Assembly: GCA_950295325.1 (NCBI GenBank)
Contig: OX485806.1
Span: 43,953,169-44,017,168, forward strand
Source of the DNA: Polytrichum commune
Lineage: Eukaryota; Streptophyta; Polytrichopsida; Polytrichales; Polytrichaceae
Direction of reading: 5' to 3'
DNA length: 64,000 bases
The notes under the pieces are model-generated. The model searched no databases. It worked only from the letters and a program-made list of their open reading frames with translations, and was not told where the DNA came from. Numbering within the stretch: the stretch's first letter is position 1; each line of letters opens with the position of its first letter. Positions 25,748 to 37,756 of the stretch are shown in pieces. A program made the position numbers and the translations under genes.

Positions 25748-25885
25748 TATGGCGCCCGCCAAACAAGGGGATTACTTTGGTGGAAGTGTTTGGGGACATT
25801 GGAACATGATTGGCGGCCGTGTTGGAGGTTGGTTTAACGGTTCGACATTATATCTATGTGAACAACAGTCAAATGCAACAACATT
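25748..25885 (+). pseudogene. Possible C5-cytosine methyltransferase motif I within gypsy 1
   Basis: Reads ITLVEVFGDIGT, then a stop, then LAAVLEVGLTVRHYIYVNNS. This resembles the SAM-binding motif I and following strand of DNMT3-like C5-methyltransferases (F-x-G-I-x-T-G..L...G). Downstream motifs IV-X are absent because the sequence switches to RNase H at about 25,895. Capture of cytosine methyltransferases by gypsy retrotransposons is established in some eukaryotes; the assignment here rests on one motif. Confidence 0.45.
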
Positions 25886-25894
25886 GCGGAGGCC

Positions 25895-26422
25895 AATTAT
25901 TTGTTCTACGAGGAAGAAACATTGGCGGAAGTGTGGGCTATTGCCCATTTCCGGCCATATTTTTATGGTCAACGCTTTACTTTGGTGACTAACCATCAGC
26001 CATTACGGTGGCTTATGGAGTCGGACAAGCTTACTAGCAAGCTCGCCAGGTGGGTTTTGTTGCTCCAGGATTATGACTTTGAAGTAGTGCACCATGTTGG
26101 GATTACCAACTTGGATGAAGATGGACTCTCAAGCAATCTAAGTCCTTTGGATGAGGACTTAATCGAGGCCAGGTGGCATGGAGATTGTAACCGAGAGGCG
26201 ATTCCAGATTGGGACACGGTTGCTTACCTCACTATGTTTTTGGGCGTTGTTCTTGAGGTTCCAATACATGGCTCGGACGATGAGACTGATCAACCTCAAG
26301 CTATTGCGAATATATGGGAGGATCTTCCCGTATTATGTAAGCTTAAGGAGTGGGCCTTTCCTTCATCGACCTCGGCAATGGAAATTGATAGGATTGGACA
26401 TCGAATAATAAGGTTCCGTTGA
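25895..26422 (+). pseudogene. Gypsy RNase H fragment
   Basis: The frame FYEEETLAEVWAIAHFRPYF then VTNHQPLRWLMESDKLTSKL, LARWVLLLQDYDFEVVHHVG and NLDEDGLS is the typical plant gypsy RNase H region. It removes the RNA template during reverse transcription. The usual catalytic D of VTDH is N here (VTNH), and an upstream deletion has removed reverse transcriptase. Confidence 0.88.
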
Positions 26423-26584
26423 GTGAACGATTTGTTATTTTGAATGTGGTCGGATGGGACAAGGCGTATCGTCCCTAGACTGGATCAAAGGGCATCTTTG
26501 GTGCAACAAATGCACAATAAACTTGGCCATTTTGGCATACGCAGGACACATTTGATGTTGCGTGGCCAATATTAGTGGACTGGC

Positions 26585-27088
26585 ATGTATCAACAGGTGG
26601 CTATTAATGTCGGGAGGTGTGAAGTTTGTGACCTGATCAGGTCTAGCTTTAACACCTTATCACGCAAGTTACAGCCCTTACCTATCATGGGATTGGGCTA
26701 CCATTGGTCGCTCAATTTTGCAGGACCGTTGGTTGTTATACCACGTGGAGTAAAGTACATGTTGGTGATGGTGGAGCATTTTAGCAAGTGGATTGAGTTT
26801 GTTGCTCTACCCCAAAATTCTGCAGAGTTGGCCGCAACCGCCTTTTTGGATCGTGTGTTGGCATGTTTTGGAGCCCCGGTTGAGGTATTGACGGACCAAT
26901 GGAGGGAGTTCCTCAGTGTTTTTGAAAAATTGTGCACTAAGGCTTTCATAGATCACTGCACCACCTCTCCGGATCATCTGGAAGCGGATGTCTTGGCTGA
27001 ACGGGTTGTTCAGACAACTAAGCATGGCTTGAGGAAGCATGGATTACTTTCGGGGAGCCACCGGGATTGGGACTTTATATTGTTTTAG
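26585..27088 (+). pseudogene. Gypsy integrase fragment
   Basis: Contains CEVCDLIRSS (end of the HHCC finger), HWSLNFAGPLVVIPRGVKYM, VMVEHFSKWIEFVALP, VEVLTDQWREF and AERVVQTTKHGLRKHG. This is the rve core. The first catalytic Asp of the usual LDF appears as Asn (LNF), the second Asp (LTD) is kept. Stops follow, so it is inactive. Confidence 0.85.
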
Positions 27089-27591
27089 ATTGCTATGGGC
27101 TATCGATTTAGTAGGCATGCCTCTTTGGCGTCTTACAACCCGTATTTGTTGTTGTATGAACGTGAGCCTATACTCTCGAGTTTTATTCGGGAAAAACTAG
27201 TTCATGTTGTGGACTTGGATGACCCAAACATTTGGGTAGAGTGTTTGCAGGAGCGGGCTCAATTTTTCTAGAGGACCATGCCTATGGCCATGGAAAAATT
27301 GACTATTGCTTAGCATCATGACACGTTGCGTTATGCACGCATTTGTAGTGGTGCTTATGTATCTCACTTGTGGACATTCCAACAAGGGGATTATGTCTAT
27401 CTCCAACGTGAGGCGCCCACGACAATGGATGTCAGGGTGGGGCGCATTATTTTTTAGGTGAAGGAGGTGTTGTTGAGTGATTTGTTATTGTTGGAAGGCA
27501 AAGATGGCCGGGAATGTCATGAACATTCCAATATTTGCCCCCATGTCATCTACCCATCGAGGGTACAATTCATCCTGAACTAGCCGTCGTG

Positions 27592-27760
27592 CCTGAGGGC
27601 CTTCCATGTTTTGTGTGTGGGGAGAAGAAATGAGTGGCCACTGTGTTTTTGTGTGATGAGTGTCAACGTGGTTGGCACATGGCATGTTTGAAGCCACCCT
27701 TAACCTCTCTACCAGTTGGACGGTGGAGTTATCCTCGTTGTCGAGGATCTTCAGAACATG
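27592..27760 (+). pseudogene. PHD finger downstream of integrase
   Basis: The frame PCFVCGEKK, then a stop, then FLCDECQRGWHMACLKPP and PVGRWSYPRC matches the C4-H-C3 spacing of a PHD finger, a histone-tail reader. The usual W-x-C-P-x-C ending has Tyr for the first Cys. It follows integrase after a C-terminal linker, so a targeting module analogous to a chromodomain is plausible. There is one in-frame stop. Confidence 0.7.
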
Positions 27761-28263
27761 GTGCTTCCACCAATCGTACTCAATGATTGTGTGTGGCTTT
27801 CAGCGTGTTATACATGTCCAAATGGAAAAAGATGAGTTATAATTTAAAGACGCGATCAAACATGAGACAATAGAATTAATTCCTTTGAATCTGATGGCCA
27901 AACATCAGAGGCGATTAAGGATGGGGCTTACATTACACCCAACCTACAGTTCTTTGGAATGACATTCATCACACTAGTTGATTGCGGAGCAGTCTTTCAT
28001 TGTCCATGCCTTTTGGATTGGCATTGGTCCTAGCTGCTTGGCGGGACTCCATAGTCAACTAAGGGAGGGCATGTCGAGGTGTATTGTTTATGTGTGACTT
28101 TGCTATGTTTTAGTGTTGTTTGTTAGTGGTGGTTGGTACTCGAGCTGCAATGACACACGATTGTTATTTATACAACAATGATAAAATTCATTTTTTTCAT
28201 TACATGTTGTATCATCGGTGTGGCGTTCGATCACAACTATAAAAAAACATGCCAAAAACGCTA

Positions 28264-28273
28264 TGTTTTATGC
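28264..28273. other. Target-site duplication, left of MULE A
   Basis: TGTTTTATGC directly precedes the left end; the identical 10 bp follows the right end at 46,399-46,408. Mutator-like elements duplicate 8-11 bp. Confidence 0.92.
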
Positions 28274-28330
28274 GGACGACACTTGTATGTCAGCGTAGAG
28301 CGGAGAGCGGAGATTTGGAGAGCGGAGAGC
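28274..28330 (+). repeat. Left terminal inverted repeat of MULE A
   Basis: GGACGACACTTGTATGTCAG followed by repeats of GAGAGCGG. The same start (GGACGACACACCTATGTGAG) occurs at 56,253, which defines the left end of copy C. Confidence 0.88.
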
Positions 28331-28788
28331 GTAGAGGAAATAAAATAGTAAACTTGTCAGACTAAAATTAGGATATTCCAAAATAGCCAAGAATATACCA
28401 AGAATATTCCAGAATTTGACAATAATAGTAAAAAAATTGGACCTATTTCCGTGGGATGTATAGGTCATAAAATAAAATAAAAACCCTGAATTTGAAATGG
28501 TCTCATTAAGTTTGGAAACCGTGAGGTGGTTGAATTATTAAAACCAATGATGACTACAAGAAAAATCAATGAAAATGGATTTTTTGAGATTGGTATAATT
28601 GAAGAATGAGTCAATCAATATACAAAGGAATCAAAATAATAAACTTGCTTGGTTTTTATTCATCACTTTTTTCTTTGTCTTATATGTGAGTCTATTCTAT
28701 AGCTTGGACTTTAGCAATTATCGTTTGTGGCCGAATAGATTATAAATTGGACTCATACCCAACATAATTGTATATACAGTTGCACACA

Positions 28789-29256
28789 ATGGGAGATGAG
28801 AGAGACATGTTTGCTGGATTAGGATGGGAGAAGGAAATTAGAAGTCTAGGAGATCCTCATATTCCATTTAATCCATCGCCGGAATTTGAGTTTGCTGCTG
28901 GAAATCAAAGTAGTGATGACTACGAGCTGACTCCATTTTCGCAGTCTACACAAGCATGGAGGTGGAGGGTGCAGGAGGAGCAAAAACAATATGAGAAAAA
29001 GGAAAAAAGGCAGGAAGATGTGCCGGAGAAGGATGTTGATTTAGATGAAGACAAATCGAACGAAACGGAGGAGGAGGTGAAGGTGGAAGGGGAATCTTCG
29101 AAATCTCTTTCATTTCGCGAACGGATGAGAGGAATGACGCCGCATCATCTTCCGCTGAAGGATCGAAAGAGAGATAAGACAATTTCTTATATGGATTTGC
29201 TTCGACCGGGTCCACCTCCCTCGCAATCATCTAAGAAGTATGCAAAACGGAAATAG
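28789..29256 (+). CDS. Small acidic protein of MULE A, function unknown
   Basis: 155 residues from the ATG that is conserved with copy C (MGDERDMFAGLGWEKE); an in-frame upstream extension to 28,768 lacks an ATG. It has a conserved block DDYELTPFSQSTQAWRW, a charged E/K-rich coiled-coil-like middle, and a basic C-terminus with LSFRERMRGM and LRPGPPPSQ. It runs toward the oppositely oriented transposase and ends about 160 bp before that gene's stop. It sits where second genes of MuDR-type elements are found, but no homology to a named family is recognised. C's copy keeps the blocks despite a stop, so the protein is real. Confidence 0.75.
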   Translation: MGDERDMFAGLGWEKEIRSLGDPHIPFNPSPEFEFAAGNQSSDDYELTPFSQSTQAWRWRVQEEQKQYEKKEKRQEDVPEKDVDLDEDKSNETEEEVKVEGESSKSLSFRERMRGMTPHHLPLKDRKRDKTISYMDLLRPGPPPSQSSKKYAKRK

Positions 29257-29417
29257 AGTTGATAGACATAGGAAGCATTGTAATACAAAATTTTGAAGCA
29301 AATAAAAATAATCATTGAGATTATACCTTTATTATATCAATCAATTATTGCTTCACAAGAGGTCCAGAAATGGACACATATATCATAGCCCAAAGTACTG
29401 CTAGGCTGAGATAAATC

Positions 29418-32400
29418 CTAACAAGTAGACTTTGTCAAAAGACCCCCTTCGAGGATGAGTTTAACTTCGTTGAAGCTAAATGTCGGGGCGTGAATGAACA
29501 AATTCACTTCCGCATCCAAATTAGAAACCTTGATGAAAATGTAATACAAATGCTTACAATTCAAATAAGAATTTCGTTTGCGGCTGAACTTGGAAATCAT
29601 ATCCAAGAAAAATGCGCAGTTGCACTCTGGAAGAGAACTGACTGTCACTTGGTAGATCGGTGGTTGGGGTTCTGATTTGGACTGCAGTGTGATAATGCAA
29701 CCAAATCCCGGTTGAGGGATCATAGTTAACTTCATAACGGTACCATGCATAGCTTCAGCAGAGGCCACCATCTGCCTCTGCTTTGCCGAAGGTGCGCTAC
29801 TGGATCGCCGAACAAGCTTGGACAATCTTGTCGGAGGGATCATGTCGGGGTTTTCTGGAACACGGATTCTAGACATATCCAGCGGGGGAGCAGAGTTGGT
29901 GAAGAGTTGAGTCGGTGTGATGCGCTCCTTTGGTGGGAGTTGAAAACCTGCGTTCTCAAGGGCGAAGATATCCGAGCGGGTGAGGTTGGTACCAATCTTC
30001 ACGGGCCAGATTGGGGGAATAGGAGGCTTCTGGTCATGAGCAGAGAACGGCATGACCCATTTCCGACGAGGGCCCTTCACGCAACGCTCAATGTCGTCGG
30101 GGCAAAAGACAAAGTCCGTGCGTTTCATAGATTGGAGTTTGTAATGATGCCACATACCGGTGTAGGTCGGCGCAGGGACGCTCTTATTATTAGTGACGAT
30201 TCTTGCGGTGCACTTCTTCTTCGTGCCCGCATGATTAGCCCAACAAGACTTCCCAGACATATAGGGTATGCGGGCAATATGCCAAAGAGAGACATCTACT
30301 TTGGTTTCTTGCACGGCAGTGACACGTTGGAAACCAAGTCCTGCAGGTGAAGGCACTTGAACCTCTTGTACAGAGGGGGAAGACTCCTCAATGATAGTGG
30401 GTAGTGTTTCTGGTTGAGATCGAGTGACACGTTTACCGGGGGGAGGGCGAGAGAAGTTCACGGTATCGGGGCGGTGGGTCTCGCCATCATCACCAATTGG
30501 AGTGTCTGATCTTCGCTTCTGCGATCCAAACACCTCGGCGCCCTCAAGGTGTGGATCGCGAGTGCAAAATTCTTCCCCACCGGACATGTCAAGCAAGACC
30601 TTCTGCAACACTGTGGGGTCGCCAGTACGCTGAGCTCGACGTTGAGCACCCCTGAGCTTTAGTTCTTCTTTGCTTGGACCATCTCCGCCAATTCCACCTT
30701 TAAGGAACTGGTAGTATGCAACAACTTGTAAGAAGGCGCGAATGTAGTCGTCAACCGTAGCCACGTATAGATCTCCACCCTTGTTGCTGGAGGCTTGAAG
30801 CCATTTGTTGTGGACGGACTCCGCAAGATTGCACGACGGCATCTCGGCCAATTGGTCTTGGGTTAAAACCTTTTCCTGATTGGAGAAATCAAGTATTAAT
30901 ATAAATGTACAGAGAGAGGAAATCGAATCCAAGAAAAACCAATAATGAATTATGAAGGAGATGTACCAGTTCCATGAAACCACCCCATTGAAGGTAGCGG
31001 AAGTGCCAAAAAGCAAGCCAGAGCTGAAGATGCTTGAGACCGTCCTCACTTGTACAATTCGATGACGCCCACCAAGCCTTGATAGCTAGGTACCTAGTCT
31101 CAGCCTCTTCCATAGATGACGCATTTCGATATTGAAGGCAAAGATGTCTATGTTGGTCTTGTAACTCATGCTTTATATACGATTTCGTATGCTTTTCGAG
31201 CGATTGTTTCCAATGGAAAAAACAAGTGCGCTCACGACCCTCCATTGGAACTTTGGGATCCCCCGAACCATATACAATGCGAACAGCGTTCCAATTGGCT
31301 TGGGCACTGTCCGCCATGAAGCCTATAAAGTTTGGATGTGGGATACCGTGTCGGGCCATGACGTGGTTGAGGTTCTGCCAGAAGAGAACTTGGGCATCCT
31401 TATCCTCCGATTGGAAATCACAACATGAAATGGTCATGACCCGTTGATAAGTCCCATCGTACACATGAGCGGCCATGGTGGTCCACCCTTTGACCCGCTT
31501 CACGTGATCGGACATCATCCACGCGTTCTCCAGGTCCCCACCCGGTTGCATCCAACGAACCAAATCCACTCCACTTCCAGGACCAACCTCCGACATCTTG
31601 AAGACGAACACCTTGTCTGTATCGTCACCTTGTCCTGGGAATTGGTTCCGTTGGACGTAGGCCCAATTGCTAACGCCTCGGAGCTTTGCGATGCCATCCA
31701 TAACACCAAACCTCCGCAAATATTTGAAAGAGGTAACCTTAGAGCGAAGGTTTGGGGAATTCAACTCTCTACAGCTCTCAAAAACAGGTTCAAGCTCTTT
31801 TAAAGAGAAGAGACGGTGTGTGTCATTATCGCCAGAAAGGAGAAACTCACCAACAATGTCCTTGCTAGCTTCAAGGACGATCTTGCTGTGGGTGGCTTGA
31901 GGCGTACGTTCAACGTGCTCCTCAAGAAGTGCATTGATACGCTTCCGACTGTCTCTGCAGTCTCCAACCTTCACTGGATGTTGATGAGAACCGAGATGAA
32001 TGCAGGCTCTTTGGGATGACTCCTTCCCATGGACGTAGAAGATTTTGGCCTCGCATAGTGCAATGCATTTGGGAGGCTCTTTACAGATCCTGCAGACAAG
32101 AGTAGATCCGGATGGCACAATGCCAGAGAGACGGAAAGGATCTTTAGTGAAACCTTCAAATTCTGTGTCATTGACCTTAGAGGTACGATGGGCGCGTTGA
32201 AGGTAATCACAACTCGGGTTTTGGCATTGGAGATGGCCAACACAGGTAGAGGAACGAAATGCAAGGCCAACGTCGTTTGTAATGTTGGTGGTTTGAGTCT
32301 TAGTCCAAACATGGCCATCATATTGCTTGTCCATGCCGTCCAACGACTTGGCCCTGGTTTGAGATGAAGAGACTTCTGCTGCAGGGAGGACAAATAACTG

Positions 32401-33090
32401 GGTGCCATCGAAACGAGGGGGAAGGTGATTAACTTCTTGGATTTTGATTTTATCGTAATCTATTTTCTTGAGGACGTTCTTACTACCGGGCATAGAGCCA
32501 AGACGACGAAGACATTGAACAATAGTTTGAGGAGGTTTAGACGTAGGGACCGAAGGAGTTGAAGGGACAGAGCTAGATGGAGAAGGCGTTATGTAGGATG
32601 CAAAGGGAAACAAATGAGGGGAATCATGGACAGCAACCTTATACACTGGTACATCTTCACTCGAAGAATCAGACAAGTCTATAACGTTGTCTACACCAGG
32701 CTCGGTCTTGACGCTTATTACGGGGGGTGTGCTAAAGGCAACAGTGGATGATCGAAGAGGAGGAAGGATTTCTGTTGACACTTCCATCTGAGAATCTGGC
32801 CAGCCACAAACCCTATACTTTCCCGCGCCAAGCTCCCACACTACATTGCCATTGTCAGTTATCTTGGAGGTCTCATGGAAGGTATGAACGAGCAATCCAG
32901 TATCAGGATGGTAGATCTCACGCTCTACCCATATTGTACTAGCTTTCAAAGAGAACCTAATGCTAAGATGAAGCTCCGAGACAACAACAATACCTTGTGC
33001 ACCAATGGGGAATATAATAGGGACCCCGATGCCATGTGAACGAAGTTCGGCCATCTCAGAGACGGGAGGAAGAATTGAGGTGGAAGCCAT
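29418..33090 (-). CDS. MuDR-like (MULE) transposase with SWIM zinc finger
   Basis: Two exons, 33,090-30,967 and 30,875-29,418, joined in phase 0 by a 91-bp GT-AG intron; 1,193 residues. The start is set by the MAS[ST]S conserved with copy C. N-terminal part: Ser/Pro-rich linker with an acidic IDLSDSSSED segment. Then Cys/His regions CVGHLQCQNPSCDYLQRAHR and CRICKEPPKC. Catalytic MULE core: VYDGTYQRVMTISCCDFQSE, FMADSAQANWNAV and the C-x2-H RTCFFHWKQSLEKH. C-terminal SWIM finger CNCAFFLDM..NCKHLYYI. It cuts and joins the element's inverted repeats in the nucleus. It is open throughout and probably functional; the divergent neighbour gene starts 319 bp away. Confidence 0.9.
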
Positions 33091-33409
33091 GAAGGCAGAG
33101 AAAGCAAACGTGAAGGAACAAAGATGCAAAGATGCATAGAGAAGGAGAATGGTGATGACGATGAAGTTATAAACAAATACGCATGAATATCAGGAAGGAG
33201 ACAAAACTGTCAGGCATCCTAAAAAAAGATACCCCTAATTACAAAGATGGTTGTCAGATAGTAAAGCGCGCCTCCCATCGGGAGGTATTGCAATTATATA
33301 CTGAGAAGAATGCGATTGCTCACTTTCTTTCCAATGTGTGAGTTTGATGTGGTGAGGTTGTGGAAAGGAAATAGAGCGAATAGGTCTGAATTGCGGGAGG
33401 GTTGAACAC
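33091..33409. promoter_or_regulatory. Probable divergent promoter between transposase and basic-protein gene
   Basis: A 319-bp gap separates two head-to-head starts. TTTATAAC on the minus strand (about 33,166-33,173) and TTATATACT on the plus strand (about 33,293) are TATA-like at about 80-115 bp from the respective ATGs. Copy C has a TATATAG on the minus strand about 105 bp before its transposase ATG, which supports core promoters here. No experimental signal can be seen. Confidence 0.4.
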
Positions 33410-34357
33410 ATGAAGGAAATAGGCAATTCACAACCTCCGACAACGGAACCATCTAAGAAAAAGAAGAGGAGGCGATCGTCTACACATTACACTGATAAGA
33501 AGAGAAAGACAGTGAGGACACAAAAGTCACAGGCAAGGAAAGCGCCAATTGAGGGCCGTGGGACGCCCGAGGATTTGAGCCAAAGCATAAAGGACCTGCG
33601 GAAACCTTCGTGGAGGTTAGACTGTGGGATTCGGCCTTTTCATTTATCACCGATTGTAGAAGAGGCGGACGGAAGTAAAGCGCAACCAATGGCAGAAGTG
33701 GAGGAGTTGGGAAACGACAGCATCCAAGAGGACTCACGCGAAGAGACAAACTCTACAAGTGTCGTACGTATTCTTCGGGTTCTCCATATATTCAGTTGTT
33801 TGAGCACATAATGAAAATGGTAGAACATATTCAACTGTGAAACAACTTTTCTTTTAGATATTATGGTTTGTCATCATTGTTATAAACATTGTTTTATCTT
33901 AAATATAGGAAGAGGGGGGAGTGGAGATAGTGGAAATATCTATGAAGAAGACAACAAGGAGGTAGCACAACAAATTGAGAAGGCGTTAGAAGAGCGAGAA
34001 CCGATGTCGGGACAACCAACGATTCAAGCAAGAGAAAAAATGAAGGCGTCCAAGAGGAAAGCGGCAAAGGAAGATCTGAAATCAAATTTGTTGGGAGGCC
34101 GCGAAAGAGCTGAAGGAGGAGACCCATGCGCAGAAACCCTAAGTGTGGATGTTGTGACCCCTGCTTCAAGATTTCTGCGAAGCAAGGCGGGCGGAACACA
34201 ACAAACATCAAGGCGAGGGCGTGGCCGCGGGAGAGGAATGGCGCAAGTAAACCTCAGAGATTCGAGAAGCACTCCAATATCGCCGACAGAGGACGGGACC
34301 TTGGAAGATAGTGGCGCCAATATAGGGGCTTCAGTGGAGGGCATACTCCAAATTCTG
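33410..34357 (+). CDS. Basic nuclear-looking protein of MULE A, possibly the 5' part of the ParB/methyltransferase gene
   Basis: Exons 33,410-33,767 and 33,909-34,357 joined by a 141-bp GT-AG intron give 269 residues with no stop at the end. Contains NLS-like KKKKRRRSS and KKRKTVRTQK, an acidic region, and AT-hook-like SRRGRGRGRG. The second exon ends in phase 0 at GTAAGG, just before the satellite. The exon that begins at 41,263 (GAT then ATG at 41,266) follows an AG and is also phase 0, so both may be one gene with a 6.9-kb satellite-filled intron. Otherwise a short tail encoded in the satellite edge would end the protein. No domain family recognised. Confidence 0.55.
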
Positions 34358-37300
34358 GTAAGGTGTCGGGATCTCGGCCAAGCTATGTTCGCCAACGTTT
34401 TTGCTTTCTATCACCTTGATTTCTCATAGTATTTGGAATATCAGCTTGACTTGCTTTCGGCCTTGTCTTGATTTGGGTTTAGGAACATGTTAGGAAAGGT
34501 ATGTTTGTGCTTGAAAAATCAAAAGGTTATGTGCACATCATGTTGCTCTCGGCCTTGTCTCGTTTTGTGTAGTGCACAAGAACGAGCTAGGGCAAGAGGC
34601 CTCGGATCCGAGGCCTCATATTTGTGTAAGTTTGAGTATGTGAGAGGTAGGGTTTTGAGGGAGGTGAGGTTCTTGATTTCTCAACCTAATAGAATGTCAA
34701 CTTTCTTGCTTTCTTGATTCCTTGCTCTCGGCCATTTCTTCTATTGTGTAGTGCATAAGTGGGAGCCATAGGAAGAGGCCTCGGATCCGAGGCCTCTTAT
34801 TTGTGGGTAGGTTTGTGCTTGAAAAATCAAAATGTTATGTGCACATCAATTGCTCTCGCCCTTGTCTTGTTTTGTGTAGTGCATAAGAAGGAGCTAGGGG
34901 AAGAGGCCTCGGATCCGAGGCCTCTTATTTGTGTAAGTTTGAGTATGTGAGAGGTAGGGTTTTGAGAGAGGTGAGGTTCTTGATTTCTCAAACTAATGGA
35001 ATGTCAACTTTCTTGCTTTCTTGATTCCTTGCTCTCGGCCATTTCTTCTATTGTGTAGTGCATAAGTGGGAGCCATAGGAAGAGGCCTCGGATCCGAGGC
35101 CTCTTATTTGTGGGTAGGTTTGTGCTTGAAAAATCAAAATGTTATGTGCACATCCATTGCTCTCGCCCTTGTCTTGTTTTGTGTAGTGCATAAGAAGGAG
35201 CTAGGGGAAGAGGCCTCGGATCCGAGGCCTCTTATTTGTGTAAGTTTGAGTATGTGAGAGGTAGGGTTTTGAGAGAGGTGAGGTTCTTGATTTCTCAAAC
35301 TAATGGAATGTCAACTTTCTTGCTTTCTTGATTCCTTGCTCTCGGCCATTTCTTCTATTGTGTAGTGCATAAGTGGGAGCCATAGGAAGAGGCCTCGGAT
35401 CCGAGGCCTCTTATTTGTGGGTAGGTTTGTGCTTGAAAAATCAAAATGTTTTGTCCACATCGATTGCTCTCGGCCTTGTCTCGTTTTGTGTAGTGCATAA
35501 GAAGGAGCTAGGGGAAGAGGCCTCGGATCCGAGGCCTCTTATTTGTGTAAGTTTGAGTATGTGAGAGGTAGGGTTTTGAGAGAGGCGAGGTTCTTGATTT
35601 CTCAAACTAATGGAATGTCAACTTTCTTGCTTTCTTGATTCCTTGCTCTCGGCCATTTCTTCTATTGTGTAGTGCATAAGTGGGAGCCATAGGAAGAGGC
35701 CTCGGATCCGAGGCCTCTTATTTGTGGGTAGGTTTGTGCTTGAAAAATCAAAATGTTTTGTCCACATCGATTGCTCTCGGCCTTGTCTTGTTTTGTGTAG
35801 TGCATAAGAAGGAGCTAGGGCAAGAGGCCTCTGATCCGAGGCCTCATATTTGTGTAAGTTTGAGTATGTGAGAGGTAGGGTTTTGAGGGAGGTGAGGTTC
35901 TTGATTTCTCAACCTAATAGAATGTCAACTTTCTTGCTTTCTTGATTCCTTGCTCTCGGCCATTTCTTCTATTGTGTAGTGCATAAGTGGGAGCCATAGG
36001 AAGAGGCCTCGGATCCGAGGCCTCTTATTTGTGGGTAGGTTTGTGCTTGAAAAATCAAAATGTTTTGTCCACATCGATTGCTCTCGGCCTTGTCTCGTTT
36101 TGTGTAGTGCATAAGAAGGAGCTAGGGGAAGAGGCCTCGGATCCGAGGCCTCTTATTTGTGTAAGTTTGAGTATGTGAGAGGTAGGGTTTTGACAGAGGC
36201 GAGGTTCTTGATTTCTCAAACTAATGGAATGTCAACTTTCTTGCTTTCTTGATTCCTTGCTCTCGGCCATTTCTTCTATTGTGTAGTGCATAAGTGGGAG
36301 CCATAGGAAGAGGCCTCGGATCCGAGGCCTCTTATTTGTGGGTAGGTTTGTGCTTGAAAAATCAAAATGTTTTGTCCACATCGATTGCTCTCGGCCTTGT
36401 CTCGTTTTGTGTAGTGCATAAGAAGGAGCTAGGGCAAGAGGCCTCGGATCCGAGGCCTCATATTTGTGTAAGTTTGAGTATGTGAGAGGTAGGGTTTTGA
36501 GAGAGGTGAGGTTCTTGATTTCTCAAACTAATGGAATGTCAACTTTCTTGCTTTCTTGATTCCTTGCTCTCGGCCATTTCTTCTATTGTGTAGTGCATAA
36601 GTGGGAGCCATAGGAAGAGGCCTCGGATCCGAGGCCTCTTATTTGTGGGTAGGTTTGTGCTTGAAAAATCAAAATGTTATGTGCACATCAATTGCTCTCG
36701 GCCTTGTCTTGTTTTGTGTAGTGCACAAGAACGAGCTAGGGCAAGAGGCCTCGGATCCGAGGCCTCATATTTGTGTAAGTTTGAGTATGTGAGAGGTAGG
36801 GTTTTGAGAGAGGCGAGGTTCTTGATTTCTCAAACTAATGGAATGTCAACTTTCTTCCATTTTTGATTCCTTGCTCTCTGCCTTGTGCCCCACGGGCGAA
36901 CGCCCGTGGGCCATGTAACAAGTAACTTGGTTAGGCATGTCTTTATGAGGCACTTTGGTTGGTTCTGAGTATGTAAACTAGTTTGTGTGTGAGGCCTCGG
37001 ATCCGAGGCCTCTCGGCCGAGGCCACTTGAGGTTTTTTGATTCAAAGTATAACTTGTATGAATGAGGCACTTTGCTTGTTTTTGAGGATGTAAACTAGTT
37101 TGTGAATGAGGCCTCGGATCCGAGGCCTCTTTTATGTGTTCCAAAACAAGTGTAGAGAAGAGGCACTTTGGTTGGTTTTGAGTATGTAAACTAGTTTGTG
37201 AATGAGGCCTCGGATCCGAGGCCTCTTTTATGTGTTCCAAAACAAGTGTACGGAAGAGGCACTTTGGTTGGTTTTGAGTATGTAAACTAGTTTGTGTGTA

Positions 37301-37756
37301 AGGCCTCGGATCCGAGGCCTCTCGGCCGAGGCCACTTGAGGTTTTTTGATTCAAAGTATAACTTGTATGAATGAGGCACTTTGCTTGTTTTTGAGGATGT
37401 AAACTAGTTTGTGAATGAGGCCTCGGATCCGAGGCCTCTTTTATGTGTTCCAAAACATGTGTACGGATGAGGCACTTTGGTTTGTTTTGAGTATGTAAAC
37501 TAGTTTGTGAATGAGGCCTCGGATCCGAGGCCTCTCTTATGTGTTCCAAAACAAGTGTACGGAAGAGGCACTTTGGTTGGTTTTGAGTATGTAAACTAGT
37601 TTGTGTGTAAGGCCTCGGATCCGAGGCCTCTCGGCCGAGGCCACTTGAGGTTTTTTGATTCAACGTATAGCTTGTATGAATGAGGCACTTTGCTTGTTTT
37701 TGAGTATGTAAACTAGTTTGAAAATGAGGCCTCGGATCCGAGGCCTCCTTTTAGTG

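Larger units (their letters stand above)
22233..28090 (+). mobile_element. Decayed Ty3/gypsy retrotransposon with extra chromatin/methylation domains
   Basis: Fragments in sense order: gag-like region about 22,860-23,091, continued after a solo LTR; CCHC zinc knuckle about 24,201-24,250; a protease-linked stretch about 25,340-25,440; a possible C5-cytosine methyltransferase motif I about 25,748-25,880; RNase H about 25,895-26,150; integrase 26,585-27,088; PHD finger about 27,600-27,760. Stops and frameshifts are frequent. The reverse transcriptase core appears deleted between the methyltransferase-like and RNase H segments. A purine-rich AAGGGAGGGCATG near 28,060 could be the polypurine tract. 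Own LTRs were not identified. Confidence 0.75.

Noticed and set aside
34759-36866. Series of 63-codon ORFs at exact 307-bp spacing, plus codons 36,645-36,866
   Set aside because: They are one satellite unit read repeatedly. Changes among copies are not protein-conserving and no promoter or splice context is seen.
36830-37663. 277-codon minus-strand ORF with repeated EASDPRP peptides
   Set aside because: It arises from tandem repeats whose unit lengths are close to multiples of three; it spans only satellite.
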